From assembly GCA_025455395.1 (NCBI GenBank), contig JALOMO010000001.1:1-54796 (forward strand): a stretch of 54,796 bases of DNA, in the 5' to 3' direction. The position numbers and the translations under genes were made by a program. The notes under the pieces were generated by a model that saw only the letters and a program-made list of their open reading frames with translations, ran no database searches and had not been told where the DNA came from. Shown piece after piece: positions 35,114 through 43,942 of the stretch (within the stretch, counting starts at the first letter, position 1; each line of letters begins with the position of its first letter). This stretch comes from Bacteroidales bacterium. Lineage in GTDB: Bacteria > Bacteroidota > Bacteroidia > Bacteroidales > VadinHA17.

Positions 35114-37350
35114 TTCCTGCTCTCGAGGCTCATCAGAACATAGTCAAGCACTATCGGGAGATCCTCAGGATTAACCCCGTTTTTTATAAGTAAAGAAGAG
35201 TCTTCTGAGAAGACAGAAGTAAAGGCTGCAACAGTAATTCCGCCATCAGCAAGAGCGCTGAGATATGACTCTGCGGCCCTCTGAGGGTTCCCCTGGCACA
35301 GAGCAAGATGGCCTATGTTGATCTTGTCATGATGGGTGAGAGAATCTTCAGCAAGACGCTCAAAATATCGCTCCGCCTCAGAATACTTGCCGGTGACAAG
35401 ATAACACCATGCGATGGGCCTCAGCACCTTCACATTACCCGGATTCTCATATTCAATACGGAAATAGTGCTTCAATGCTTTTTCATAGCTCCCTGTGTCA
35501 AGATAGCAGTGAGCTGTAACGAGTATGGTGTTCAGATCATCAGGCTCACTCTTAAGAATCCTGAGGTACACCTTCAGGGCCTCCTGATGTCGCCCCAGCT
35601 TCCTGAGACACAATCCCATCTTCTTCAGGGTCCATGGTTTTGGATCGATTATGGATGCCATTGAATACTTCTCCAGCGCTTTTTCATATTCCCCTGTCTT
35701 CTGGTAGCAGTATCCTGCCTTTTCGTACAACTGGGCGTCATCTGTCACCGAAGCCAGTCCCTTCAGGTAGATTGAAAGGGCGTCATCGTAATACTCCTTG
35801 CTGAAGAAATAATCGGCAAGCGACCTGCTGTCAGACTCAGATCCGCATATCTCCCTGTAGAAAAGAGAGTTATATATATCAAGCCTGCTCAGGAAGAGGT
35901 CGTCGAACTCGTTTTTGAAATCAGAGAGTTTATAGAACCTGTAGAGATCATGGATATACTGTGTGATGGTGGTCCTGAACACAGCTGCCGGATCGGTGAG
36001 GTCACTGTCATATTTCATCTGTTCAAGTCCTTCAAGCTCCATCCTGAATACCTTAAGCATCATGCTTTTCTGTTCGGCCGGGAGATGCTTCATGTTAAGA
36101 ATCAGTGAATACTTGTCTGAGTTGCATATGAACGGTGTCTTGAAGAGAGCCTCAGCTAGTTCGTTGATTCCCGGACCGAGAATCTCATCACGGAATATCT
36201 CATCGACGGCTTCGTGGTCAGGATAAAAAGGCATGAACCAGTTGCGCAGTTCCCTGAAGAAATCAAACTTCTTCAGGCCTGAGAATGCTGACATATACAC
36301 ATCTGAACCCTCCATCTGAAGGTTTGTAAGCTCCTCCATTGTCTTGAACATCTCTTCATTATCCCTGAACATATCTGACCAGTCAGGGTTTCTACCATCT
36401 TCCATACTCTCTCCGAGGATGGCATCGAGATCAAGCTTCTCCTCGATGCGTGGTCTGAGCTTCACCACCCTGGGCAGTATCTCATCATGCATCCTTCTTG
36501 ACAGTTTTTCTGTGTCGCGCGACTTTATTGTCTGCAGCACCACTGTGCGGGTCTGCTCCCTGAAGCCGCCTCTGGCCGCCAGATCTTTCATCATCTGCAA
36601 CACCTCGGGGTAGAGGCTGAGCCTGTCATCATAATAATAAAGTATCAGGACAAGGCCTGTTATTGCTCTTTCTGAAACATGAGGGGTCTTGTCCTTGTAC
36701 AGTTTTACAAGCAGTTTCAGCTTGGTTGGGTCCCATATCCTCAGGCTGCTAAGGGTTATTGCACTGACGAATGTTGCCATCTCATGCCATTCAATACGGC
36801 CTGAACGGCGCAGAATATCAATGAGGCTCTCTTCGGCATCACCATAGAAATCAGAGAGCCACAGGTGCTTGAAAATTATACCTGAGAGTCTCTCCATCTC
36901 CTCTTTTTGTTCCCTGCCGGGTTCCTGTTTCTTTATCTCTGCCGACGAGAGAAGGTCATCAAGACGGGTCTTGAAGAAAAGGTCATCAACACTCTGAACA
37001 ATATTGCCTCCCCTCAGCCTCTCTTCCTTCTCCTCAATAGCTCTGACAGAATAGGTGTACCAGCCTGAATGATGTGTCAAAATGTCCTGTTTGACCCTGT
37101 CAGTCAGTCTCAGGATACTCTGAAGCAGTCTCAGGTAAACCTTCGGCCGGCCCGGGTCATTGATACCTTCAACAGTATAGTTAAGGATATTCCTATATGT
37201 CATTTGCAGCTCTGAGAACTCATCCCTGAAGCCGCCAAAGGATACATGTTGCAGCATATCTGCAAGTATGTCAAAGCTTTGCTTGACCTTTCGCCTGACA
37301 ACCAGATTGCAGACCTGCTTATGCTGAAGTATGACAGTTGATATATTCAT
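35104..37350 (-). CDS. Tetratricopeptide-repeat protein
   Basis: A 748-residue, largely helical protein without a signal peptide. Residues from about 500 to 700 hold at least five TPR units (DDALSIYLKGLASVTDDAQL, YEKAGYCYQKTGEYEKALEK, LKKMGLCLRKLGRHQEALKV, VTAHCYLDTGSYEKALKHYF, AWCYLVTGKYSEAERYFERL). The first about 480 residues are helical and unassigned; they mention no catalytic motif I recognise. It is probably a cytoplasmic scaffold. It converges with the sigma-factor module (10-base overlap) and follows the patatin gene on the same strand, 63 bases downstream. Confidence 0.85.
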   Translation of the reverse strand: MNISTVILQHKQVCNLVVRRKVKQSFDILADMLQHVSFGGFRDEFSELQMTYRNILNYTVEGINDPGRPKVYLRLLQSILRLTDRVKQDILTHHSGWYTYSVRAIEEKEERLRGGNIVQSVDDLFFKTRLDDLLSSAEIKKQEPGREQKEEMERLSGIIFKHLWLSDFYGDAEESLIDILRRSGRIEWHEMATFVSAITLSSLRIWDPTKLKLLVKLYKDKTPHVSERAITGLVLILYYYDDRLSLYPEVLQMMKDLAARGGFREQTRTVVLQTIKSRDTEKLSRRMHDEILPRVVKLRPRIEEKLDLDAILGESMEDGRNPDWSDMFRDNEEMFKTMEELTNLQMEGSDVYMSAFSGLKKFDFFRELRNWFMPFYPDHEAVDEIFRDEILGPGINELAEALFKTPFICNSDKYSLILNMKHLPAEQKSMMLKVFRMELEGLEQMKYDSDLTDPAAVFRTTITQYIHDLYRFYKLSDFKNEFDDLFLSRLDIYNSLFYREICGSESDSRSLADYFFSKEYYDDALSIYLKGLASVTDDAQLYEKAGYCYQKTGEYEKALEKYSMASIIDPKPWTLKKMGLCLRKLGRHQEALKVYLRILKSEPDDLNTILVTAHCYLDTGSYEKALKHYFRIEYENPGNVKVLRPIAWCYLVTGKYSEAERYFERLAEDSLTHHDKINIGHLALCQGNPQRAAESYLSALADGGITVAAFTSVFSEDSSLLIKNGVNPEDLPIVLDYVLMSLESRNQG

Positions 37351-37413
37351 TTCAGGTAGATCACATTACTGACAGATAATGTATGTCAACAATCAGGCCA
37401 CCGGTTACTGTCA

Positions 37414-39705
37414 TCAGAAATTGAATCCGACACTGATATAACCTTTGAATTCGTGGAAGCCGGACTCTTCGGTATAGAATCCTTGCATGATGCCTGCTTT
37501 AATAGGGCCAATGATTGACATATAGCCTGCACCTGCCGAGTAACCAGCCAGGAGAGAGTATCCCGAACTCATACCAGCCTCACGGATTGCGAATGCATTT
37601 ACTGAAAATGTAAGATGAACATCCCTGAATACTTCAATATCTGTCTCAAAGCCAACACCTGCAAGCTCTTTGACCGGTATCTGGTAGGGGTGAAACCCTG
37701 CTGCCGGAACAGACCTCCTGCCAGATGACTGTATCCCTCCCAGAAGAAAGAAATTATTCCTCGCCGTGATCGAATCAGTAGCGGTAATGTAAAGGGCCTC
37801 TCCCTTTATATTACATGATACCTTTCTGCCAGGAGAGAAGTAGTGACTGAATGATCCCCTGAGTGTATAAAAGCGGTCAAATGAAAATTCATGTGGATTA
37901 TCCAGTGCGCACTCTGCGTTCAGGCTGTCAGAGCTGATTTTGCCTGAGTAAAGCTTTGATGTTGTCCCTGACAGCAGATAGACGATGCCTTTGTCAGGAA
38001 AATGCTTGGTATTAAGTGTGTTTGCCTGGTAATCGAATGAGCCTGAAATGTAGTTGTATTTAAACCTCGTGATGCCGCACTCAGTCGGAAATTCAGGTGA
38101 GAGGAAGAGATTTTCAATTCCGGCTGAAAGGTTCATCATGTTATTCAACCCGATTCTTTTATTGATATTGAGCATGCTGTAAAAGTTGGTACTTGTCACA
38201 GCACCTCTGATGCCTCTCATCTCAATGGAAGGATAGAGTGAATTGTCTCCCGCGAGACTGATTGACAGACCGAACTTTTGGTTTCTGCCAATGAATTGTG
38301 TGCCTATCACATTGTACCGGAAGTAATCTGCAATGTATGCATCTGCATTGATCACCGATCTTCGGGTCAGGAGGTTCCTTGAGGAGAATCCGATTATCAG
38401 TCCTGCTTTGAGGGCATCATCATAATGCACTGAACCGTAGAGCATTGTTTGCGGTTTCTCAATGCAATCTATCACAAGTATCAGGGAATCATTCCGGGGA
38501 ACGACCCGGTATCTGATCTTCTCAAACCACGCTTTCCCATAGAGTAGTTCTATGCCTTCTCTAAGCTTCTCCTTGTCGACCTTTTGACCCGGTTCAATAT
38601 CAAGAACGCCTGTAACCTGAGCGGCATCAGTGATCTTGTTGCCTGTAACCTCAATCCTGTCAAAGGCATGAAATTGCCTGTCAAGGATATTCTCCAGGGG
38701 TTTCTGAGGTGCAATGCTGTTCAGAGAGTCAGCCAGTCTTTTAAATTCTTCTTTGTAGACCAGTGCAGCCTTGTAACCGCGTTCTATTGTCGTGTCGGGG
38801 TTATCAAATTCCATCGACGGCAGATCTTTTACATGAGGTTCAATGAGGATGTCGATCTTTTCTTTCTCATTGCTGAAATCCCAGTATGACTGCATAAATC
38901 CTATTTGCTTTATTATGCCTGTGGCAGTCTGCAGTTCTTCCTCATTCTTCTGTTGAAAGCCTGTATATGAACCAATAACAATATCAGCACCCATTGCCTT
39001 TACCTCGCTTACGGCAATATTCCTGAGCAGACCGCCGTCAACCAACAGCGAAGAATCAGTTTGTACCGGGGTGAATACTGTCGGTATTGCCATGCTTGCC
39101 CTCATGGCATCGGGAAGGTATCCGTGCCTTAGCTCCTGCTTCGTGACTGTAACAATATCAACAGCCATACATGAAAATGGTATGGGCAGTTTTGAAAAAT
39201 CGGAGATATCTGCCGCGGGCCATGCATAATAGTTTAGCATGTTCTCTACCTGCTGTCCGTTCATTATTCCGGTAGGCAGGATGACCTTCGTTGATTTTAT
39301 CGGCAGAGACATGATACTGTTGTAGAAGTGTCTCTTCTCCTCGAATATTATTTTGTTTTCGGGAATCCTGTTGTTAATAATAAGATCCATATTAAGGCTA
39401 TTCAGGATTTTGGCAATGCTGTCAGCCGAGTAACCTAATGAATACATTCCTCCTACGATGCTTCCCATGCTGACCCCGGTGATATAGTCAGGCCTCAGGC
39501 CTGCTTCCTCCATCACTTTCAGAACGCCGACATGGGCTATCCCGTGAGCGCCTCCTCCACTGAGGGCGAGTCCGATTCTGGGTCTTTCAGGCTTATCCTG
39601 GGCTTCCGCGAAGGAGGGAAGGAAGCATATCATCATCATCAGACAGCTTGAAAAGAATGCCGTTACCTTTTTAGGATGATAATATTCCGGTCGCGCCTTT
39701 TTCAT
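37414..39705 (-). CDS. Patatin-like phospholipase fused to a POTRA and outer-membrane barrel
   Basis: A 763-residue protein. A signal segment (about 14-36, ending FAEAQ) is followed by a patatin domain (about 43-330) with oxyanion loop LALSGGGAHGIAHVG, nucleophile Ser79 in GVSMG and the Asp223 of LLVDGG, so the catalytic dyad is intact. One POTRA-like domain (about 348-415, FDRIEVTGNKITDAAQVTGV) and a C-terminal Omp85-type barrel (about 420-763, ending VSVGFNF) follow. This is the architecture of PlpD-like (type Vd) proteins; in Bacteroidota such proteins are common and the lipase is often kept attached. It probably acts on phospholipid at the outer membrane or outside. A 22-base palindrome lies just before its ATG. 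Confidence 0.92.
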   Translation of the reverse strand: MKKARPEYYHPKKVTAFFSSCLMMMICFLPSFAEAQDKPERPRIGLALSGGGAHGIAHVGVLKVMEEAGLRPDYITGVSMGSIVGGMYSLGYSADSIAKILNSLNMDLIINNRIPENKIIFEEKRHFYNSIMSLPIKSTKVILPTGIMNGQQVENMLNYYAWPAADISDFSKLPIPFSCMAVDIVTVTKQELRHGYLPDAMRASMAIPTVFTPVQTDSSLLVDGGLLRNIAVSEVKAMGADIVIGSYTGFQQKNEEELQTATGIIKQIGFMQSYWDFSNEKEKIDILIEPHVKDLPSMEFDNPDTTIERGYKAALVYKEEFKRLADSLNSIAPQKPLENILDRQFHAFDRIEVTGNKITDAAQVTGVLDIEPGQKVDKEKLREGIELLYGKAWFEKIRYRVVPRNDSLILVIDCIEKPQTMLYGSVHYDDALKAGLIIGFSSRNLLTRRSVINADAYIADYFRYNVIGTQFIGRNQKFGLSISLAGDNSLYPSIEMRGIRGAVTSTNFYSMLNINKRIGLNNMMNLSAGIENLFLSPEFPTECGITRFKYNYISGSFDYQANTLNTKHFPDKGIVYLLSGTTSKLYSGKISSDSLNAECALDNPHEFSFDRFYTLRGSFSHYFSPGRKVSCNIKGEALYITATDSITARNNFFLLGGIQSSGRRSVPAAGFHPYQIPVKELAGVGFETDIEVFRDVHLTFSVNAFAIREAGMSSGYSLLAGYSAGAGYMSIIGPIKAGIMQGFYTEESGFHEFKGYISVGFNF

Positions 39706-39707
39706 TT

Positions 39708-39729
39708 AGGTATATTGATCAGGATACCT
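39708..39729. promoter_or_regulatory. Imperfect 22-base palindrome at the patatin gene start
   Basis: AGGTAT and ATACCT arms flank a TGATCA core, with one two-base mismatch pair between arm and core. It begins three bases before the patatin ATG (minus strand), in the 75-base divergent spacer with the YgiQ gene. It could be an operator or a 5'UTR hairpin covering the ribosome-binding region. Confidence 0.4.
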
Positions 39730-39780
39730 GATTTTTGGCACTTATTTAAGCAAGTTAGGTAATATATGTAAATTGGCAGA

Positions 39781-41610
39781 GTGAAATCAAGGGAAAATAT
39801 TTCGCAAAACTGGCTTCCTGCTTCACGGAAGGAGGTTGAGTCTCTGGGATGGGATGCTCCTGACGTAATCCTCTTCACCGGTGATGCTTACATTGATCAT
39901 CCCTCCTTTGGTACGGCGGTGATAGCAAGGGTACTGGAATCAGAGGGTCTGCGCGTGGCGGTGGTCCCGCAGCCTAACTGGCGCGATGATCTGCGCGACT
40001 TCCGCAAGCTGGGAGCCCCACGCCTCTTCTTTGGTGTCACTGCCGGCAATATGGACTCTATGGTTAATCACTACACCGCCACGCGCAGACTGCGCTCTGA
40101 CGATGCATACTCACCCGGGGGAGTAGCAGGATTTCGCCCTGACTACCCGACAATAATTTATACCAGAGCCCTTAAAAAGCTCTTTCCGGACGTGCCGGTG
40201 GTCATTGGGGGAATAGAAGCATCAATGAGGAGACTGATGCATTACGATTACTGGAAAGATACCCTTGAACCATCAATACTGATAGGCTCCGGCGCTGACA
40301 TGCTCATCTACGGTATGGCCGAAAAGGCTGTCAGGGAGCTTGCGGGCAGAATGAAGGCAGGGGAGAAGCTGGATTCAATAAATGACCTGCCTCAGACCGT
40401 GATACTAAGGCCTGCCTCAGAGCCGCTCACGCCTTTGTCCGGTATTAAAGACAAAATATTGCACTCATGCACTGAGGCGAAGGCATCACGTAAAGCCTAT
40501 GCAGAGAATTTTGTGCTCTTTGAGAAGACAAGCAACAGCCGGAGGCCGGTGAGGCTTATTGAGCCCTGCGGAGAGACTCTAGTGGTGGTTAATCCGCCCT
40601 ACCCGGTGGCTACGGAGGAAGAGGCGGATGCTATCTATAACCTGCCGTTCAACTATGCACCTCACCCGCGTTACGCAAAAAAAGGGCCTATACCTGCCTG
40701 GGAGATGATCAGATTCTCGGTTAACATACACCGGGGCTGTTTCGGGGGATGTAGTTTCTGCGCCATAGCAGCCCACCAGGGCAAGTTCGTCAGCAGTCGT
40801 TCCGTAGGATCGATAATGAGGGAGGTGGAGCGCATAAGCAGGATGGATGGATTTAAAGGATACCTGAGCGACCTGGGAGGACCGTCGGCAAACATGTACC
40901 GTATGGCAGGAAGAGACAGGGAGCGATGTGAAAGTTGTGCCAGACCTTCATGCATTTGGCCGGCGGTTTGTGACAACCTTGATACATCACATCGCGAACT
41001 GACGTCACTTTATCAGAAAGTGAATTCACTGCACTATATCAAAAAGGCATTTGTCAGCAGCGGCGTGAGGTATGACATGCTCTTCAGAGAGTATAACCCG
41101 TCAGCTGGCAGGGATGAGGAGCACTATCTGAGGGAACTGGTTACGAACCATACCAGCGGCAGACTGAAAGTAGCCCCTGAACATACTGACGATGAGGTGC
41201 TGTATCTCATGCGCAAGAGCCCCTTCAGACACTTCAGGAAGCTGCGGGAAAAGTTCCTGACCATCATAAGCTCGGCAGGGCTGAAGTATGAACTGATTCC
41301 CTATTTTATCTCCGCCCATCCCGGAACAACAGAGCAGAAGATGGCAGGTCTTGCACGCGAACTGAAAGAGCTTGGGATGCATCCGGAGCAGGTACAGGAT
41401 TTCACGCCCACACCCATGACCCTGGCTACCGCAATGTATTACCTCGGTTTTGATCCGTATACTGGCAAAAAAGTCTATGTTGCCCGTGATATTGCGGAGA
41501 AACGGAAACAGAAAGATTACTTTTTCAAGTCGAAAGTCGAAAGTCGAAAGTCGAAAGTCGAAAGTCGAAAGTCAAAAGTCAAAAGTCAAAAGTCAAAAGG
41601 TAAAAGGTAA
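39781..41610 (+). CDS. YgiQ-family radical SAM protein
   Basis: A 609-residue radical SAM protein of the YgiQ family, of unresolved function. The start is the GTG at 39781 (VKSRENISQNWLPASRKEVE). The N-terminal region (about 20-260) contains PQPNWRDDLRDFRKLGAPRL and VVIGGIEASMRRLMHYDYWK. The radical SAM cluster motif is HRGCFGGCSFCAIAAHQGKF (Cys-x3-Cys-x2-Cys, near residue 320). A Cys-rich segment RERCESCARPSCIWPAVC may hold a second site, and APEHTDDEVLYLMRK is typical. The final 27 or so residues (SKVESRK repeats) come from a heptamer tract, and the family normally ends near KRKQKDYFF. It converges on the hydrogenase operon. Confidence 0.92.
   Translation: MKSRENISQNWLPASRKEVESLGWDAPDVILFTGDAYIDHPSFGTAVIARVLESEGLRVAVVPQPNWRDDLRDFRKLGAPRLFFGVTAGNMDSMVNHYTATRRLRSDDAYSPGGVAGFRPDYPTIIYTRALKKLFPDVPVVIGGIEASMRRLMHYDYWKDTLEPSILIGSGADMLIYGMAEKAVRELAGRMKAGEKLDSINDLPQTVILRPASEPLTPLSGIKDKILHSCTEAKASRKAYAENFVLFEKTSNSRRPVRLIEPCGETLVVVNPPYPVATEEEADAIYNLPFNYAPHPRYAKKGPIPAWEMIRFSVNIHRGCFGGCSFCAIAAHQGKFVSSRSVGSIMREVERISRMDGFKGYLSDLGGPSANMYRMAGRDRERCESCARPSCIWPAVCDNLDTSHRELTSLYQKVNSLHYIKKAFVSSGVRYDMLFREYNPSAGRDEEHYLRELVTNHTSGRLKVAPEHTDDEVLYLMRKSPFRHFRKLREKFLTIISSAGLKYELIPYFISAHPGTTEQKMAGLARELKELGMHPEQVQDFTPTPMTLATAMYYLGFDPYTGKKVYVARDIAEKRKQKDYFFKSKVESRKSKVESRKSKVKSQKSKGKR
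41531..41607 (+). repeat. Eleven-unit heptamer tract forming the YgiQ C-terminus
   Basis: Six CGAAAGT, three CAAAAGT, one CAAAAGG and one TAAAAGG run directly into the TAA stop. Because 7 is not a multiple of 3, three units (21 bases) encode a seven-residue peptide (SKVESRK), and no reading frame of this strand contains a stop within the CGAAAGT part. Confidence 0.9.
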
Positions 41611-41629
41611 GAGTCAGTAGTGAAATTGA

Positions 41630-42112
41630 CTATTCGTACTCTTTAAGTATTGCCCTGACATCATCAGGAGCTACCCTTCCGTATGTCTTGTCGCCAACGA
41701 GCACCACCGGAGCCAGTCCGCATGCTCCTACGCACCTCAGGCTCGAGAGGGAAAACTTCCCGTCCGGCGTCGTGTCTCCCACCTGAATTGACAGCTCCTT
41801 TCTGAACTCGTCCAGCACTTTCTCGGCACCACGGACATAACATGCAGTACCCATGCAAATGCTTATCGGGTGCTTTCCCTTGGGTGTCATTGTGAAGAAT
41901 GAATAGAAGGTTACAACCCCGTACACCCTTGCCGTCGACACATTCAGCCTTGAGGCTACAACCTCCTGAACCTCCGCAGGAAGGTACCCGAAGTGCTCCT
42001 GGCACTTGTGAAGTACATTTATCAACTCAAGGGGTTCATTACTGAATGAATCACATATCTCAGTGATCTTCTCAACATCCTCTTTTCTTAGTTCTATCTT
42101 TATACTTGACAT
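41630..42112 (-). CDS. hndA: NuoE-like [2Fe-2S] subunit of NAD-linked [FeFe]-hydrogenase (HndA/HydC)
   Basis: A 160-residue thioredoxin-like ferredoxin subunit that passes electrons between the flavin subunit and the rest of the hydrogenase. Segments VLHKCQEHFGYLPAEVQEVV and VYGVVTFYSFFTMTPKGKH match NuoE/HndA. The four cluster cysteines are in CMGTACYVRG and LRCVGACGLAPVV. It is the last gene of the minus-strand operon, 33 bases after the catalytic subunit; in many known operons it comes first. The convergent YgiQ gene ends 19 bases beyond its stop. Confidence 0.93.
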   Translation of the reverse strand: MSSIKIELRKEDVEKITEICDSFSNEPLELINVLHKCQEHFGYLPAEVQEVVASRLNVSTARVYGVVTFYSFFTMTPKGKHPISICMGTACYVRGAEKVLDEFRKELSIQVGDTTPDGKFSLSSLRCVGACGLAPVVLVGDKTYGRVAPDDVRAILKEYE

Positions 42113-42145
42113 CTCTTTGAATTTTAGATAGTTAAATTACTTTTC

Positions 42146-43930
42146 TCACTTTTTGATAATGATCTTCGCCTTCTTGTCAAAGTAATGTGTATGGAGGAGG
42201 TGATGTGCTTTTTCACTTCCGGGTTCACCGAGGTACTCCTTATAGAGCTGCAGAATATACTGGTTCTCATGAGATACTCTTATTTGCTTGTTCTTGTCTT
42301 CATCATATATTGCCTTCGCTCTTGCCTTCAGTACGGATGAGTCTCCATGGTGCAGTGGCTGTCCGCCGCCGCCGATACAACCGCCGGGGCATGCCATTAC
42401 CTCAATGGCATGGAATTTTGACCTGCCTGCCCTGACCTCGTCAAGCAGCTTGCGTGCGTTACCCAGTCCGTGAGCAATTCCGATGCTGAGCGGAAAGCCG
42501 TCAAAATCTATCACAGCCTGTCTGACACCTTCCATGCCTCTCAGTTCGGTAAAGTCGAGCCGGCTCAGTTTCTTCTTAGTGAAGATCTCATATGCAGTAC
42601 GGACGGCTGCCTCTATAACACCGCCTGTGTTGCCAAAGATGACACCCGCGCCTGTTGATTCACCAAGAGGCCTGTCGAAGTCCATGTCAGGCAGCCCGTT
42701 AAAGTCAATGTTAGCCTGTCTGATGAAAGCTGCCAGCTCGCGTGTCGATATTGAGAAATCAACGTCAGGGTTGCCGTCAACGGCAAACTCAGGTCTCTGG
42801 CTCTCATATTTTTTCGCAAGACATGGCATGATTGATACCACAACCATATCCTGACGCTTGATATTGATCTTGTCTGCAAAGTATGTCTTGGCGATGGCAC
42901 CAAACATCTGCTGGGGTGATTTTGCCGTTGAAGGTACGTCCTTCAGCTCCGGGTAATTGTGTTCGAAGAAATTCACCCAGCCCGGGCAGCAGGAGGTCAG
43001 GATGGGAATATTCGCATCCTTCTCTCCCTTAAGGAATTTACCGAGTCTTGAGAGCAGTTCAGTTCCTTCCTCCATAATTGTAAGGTCAGCGGCAAAGTCG
43101 GTGTCGAAGACATAATCGAAGCCCAGCGCTTTGAGTGCGGCTACGAGCTTGCCCGTCACCAGTGTGCCTGGTTTCAATCCGAACTCTTCGCCCAGCGCAG
43201 CACGTACAGCCGGCGCTGTCTGAACCACCACCGTCTTGGAGGGGTCAACGAGCGCCCTCAGTACGTCGCGGGTATGATCAACCTCGGTGAGTGCACCGGT
43301 GGGGCATACAGCCACACACTGTCCGCAATAGGTACAGGGTGAGTATTCCAGGTTCTGCTCGAAGGCAGGCGCTACCACCGCCATGAAACCCCGGTTGATT
43401 GCCGAGAGAGCGCCTACGGTCTGTACCTCGTTGCACATCATCTCGCACCTGCGGCACATGATGCACTTGTCCAACTCCCTTATAATTGAGGGAGAGGTGT
43501 CTTTGCGGTAGGTTGACATGGCTGCTATATCCTGCCCTGGTATCTCCCTGATACCAAGCCTGTTTGCCATATCCTGCAGGTCGCAGTGACCTGACTTGGG
43601 GCATATAAGGCAGTCTTTCGGATGATCTGAAAGGATAAACTCCATCACCGTCCGGCGTGCATTAAGCACCCTGGGGTTATGTGTTCGTACCGACATACCC
43701 TCTTCGCACTTTGTTATACAGGCAGGAGCGAGATTGCGTCGTCCCTGTACCTCGACAACACAAATACGGCAACCTCCGGGTTTGTTCTCGATGTTGAGAT
43801 CATGAAGCTCCATGTGGCACAGAGTAGGTATCTCAACTCCCATCTGCCTCGCGGCCTTCAGCAGGGTAGTGCCCTTGTTTACTTCAATCTGCTTATTGTC
43901 TATTGTAAGTTTTACTGTTTCCATCTTCAT
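42146..43930 (-). CDS. hndD: [FeFe]-hydrogenase catalytic subunit, NAD-linked (group A3-like)
   Basis: A 594-residue enzyme that makes or oxidises H2. N-terminal cluster domains: a [2Fe-2S] site (Cys38, 54, 57, 71), a His-ligated [4Fe-4S] site (His103, Cys107, 110, 116), and two [4Fe-4S] sites (Cys156/159/162/166 and Cys199/202/205/209). The H-cluster motifs are complete: TSCCPGW (312-318), MPCLAKK (368-374) and ACPGGCIGGGGQP (513-525). A start at METVKL (43924) is equally likely. With the NuoF-, NuoE- and HndB-like neighbours it fits a multimeric NADH- and ferredoxin-coupled, probably bifurcating, hydrogenase. The maturation genes hydE, hydF and hydG are not in the window. Confidence 0.95.
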   Translation of the reverse strand: MKMETVKLTIDNKQIEVNKGTTLLKAARQMGVEIPTLCHMELHDLNIENKPGGCRICVVEVQGRRNLAPACITKCEEGMSVRTHNPRVLNARRTVMEFILSDHPKDCLICPKSGHCDLQDMANRLGIREIPGQDIAAMSTYRKDTSPSIIRELDKCIMCRRCEMMCNEVQTVGALSAINRGFMAVVAPAFEQNLEYSPCTYCGQCVAVCPTGALTEVDHTRDVLRALVDPSKTVVVQTAPAVRAALGEEFGLKPGTLVTGKLVAALKALGFDYVFDTDFAADLTIMEEGTELLSRLGKFLKGEKDANIPILTSCCPGWVNFFEHNYPELKDVPSTAKSPQQMFGAIAKTYFADKINIKRQDMVVVSIMPCLAKKYESQRPEFAVDGNPDVDFSISTRELAAFIRQANIDFNGLPDMDFDRPLGESTGAGVIFGNTGGVIEAAVRTAYEIFTKKKLSRLDFTELRGMEGVRQAVIDFDGFPLSIGIAHGLGNARKLLDEVRAGRSKFHAIEVMACPGGCIGGGGQPLHHGDSSVLKARAKAIYDEDKNKQIRVSHENQYILQLYKEYLGEPGSEKAHHLLHTHYFDKKAKIIIKK

Positions 43931-43942
43931 TCTCCCTCTTAA

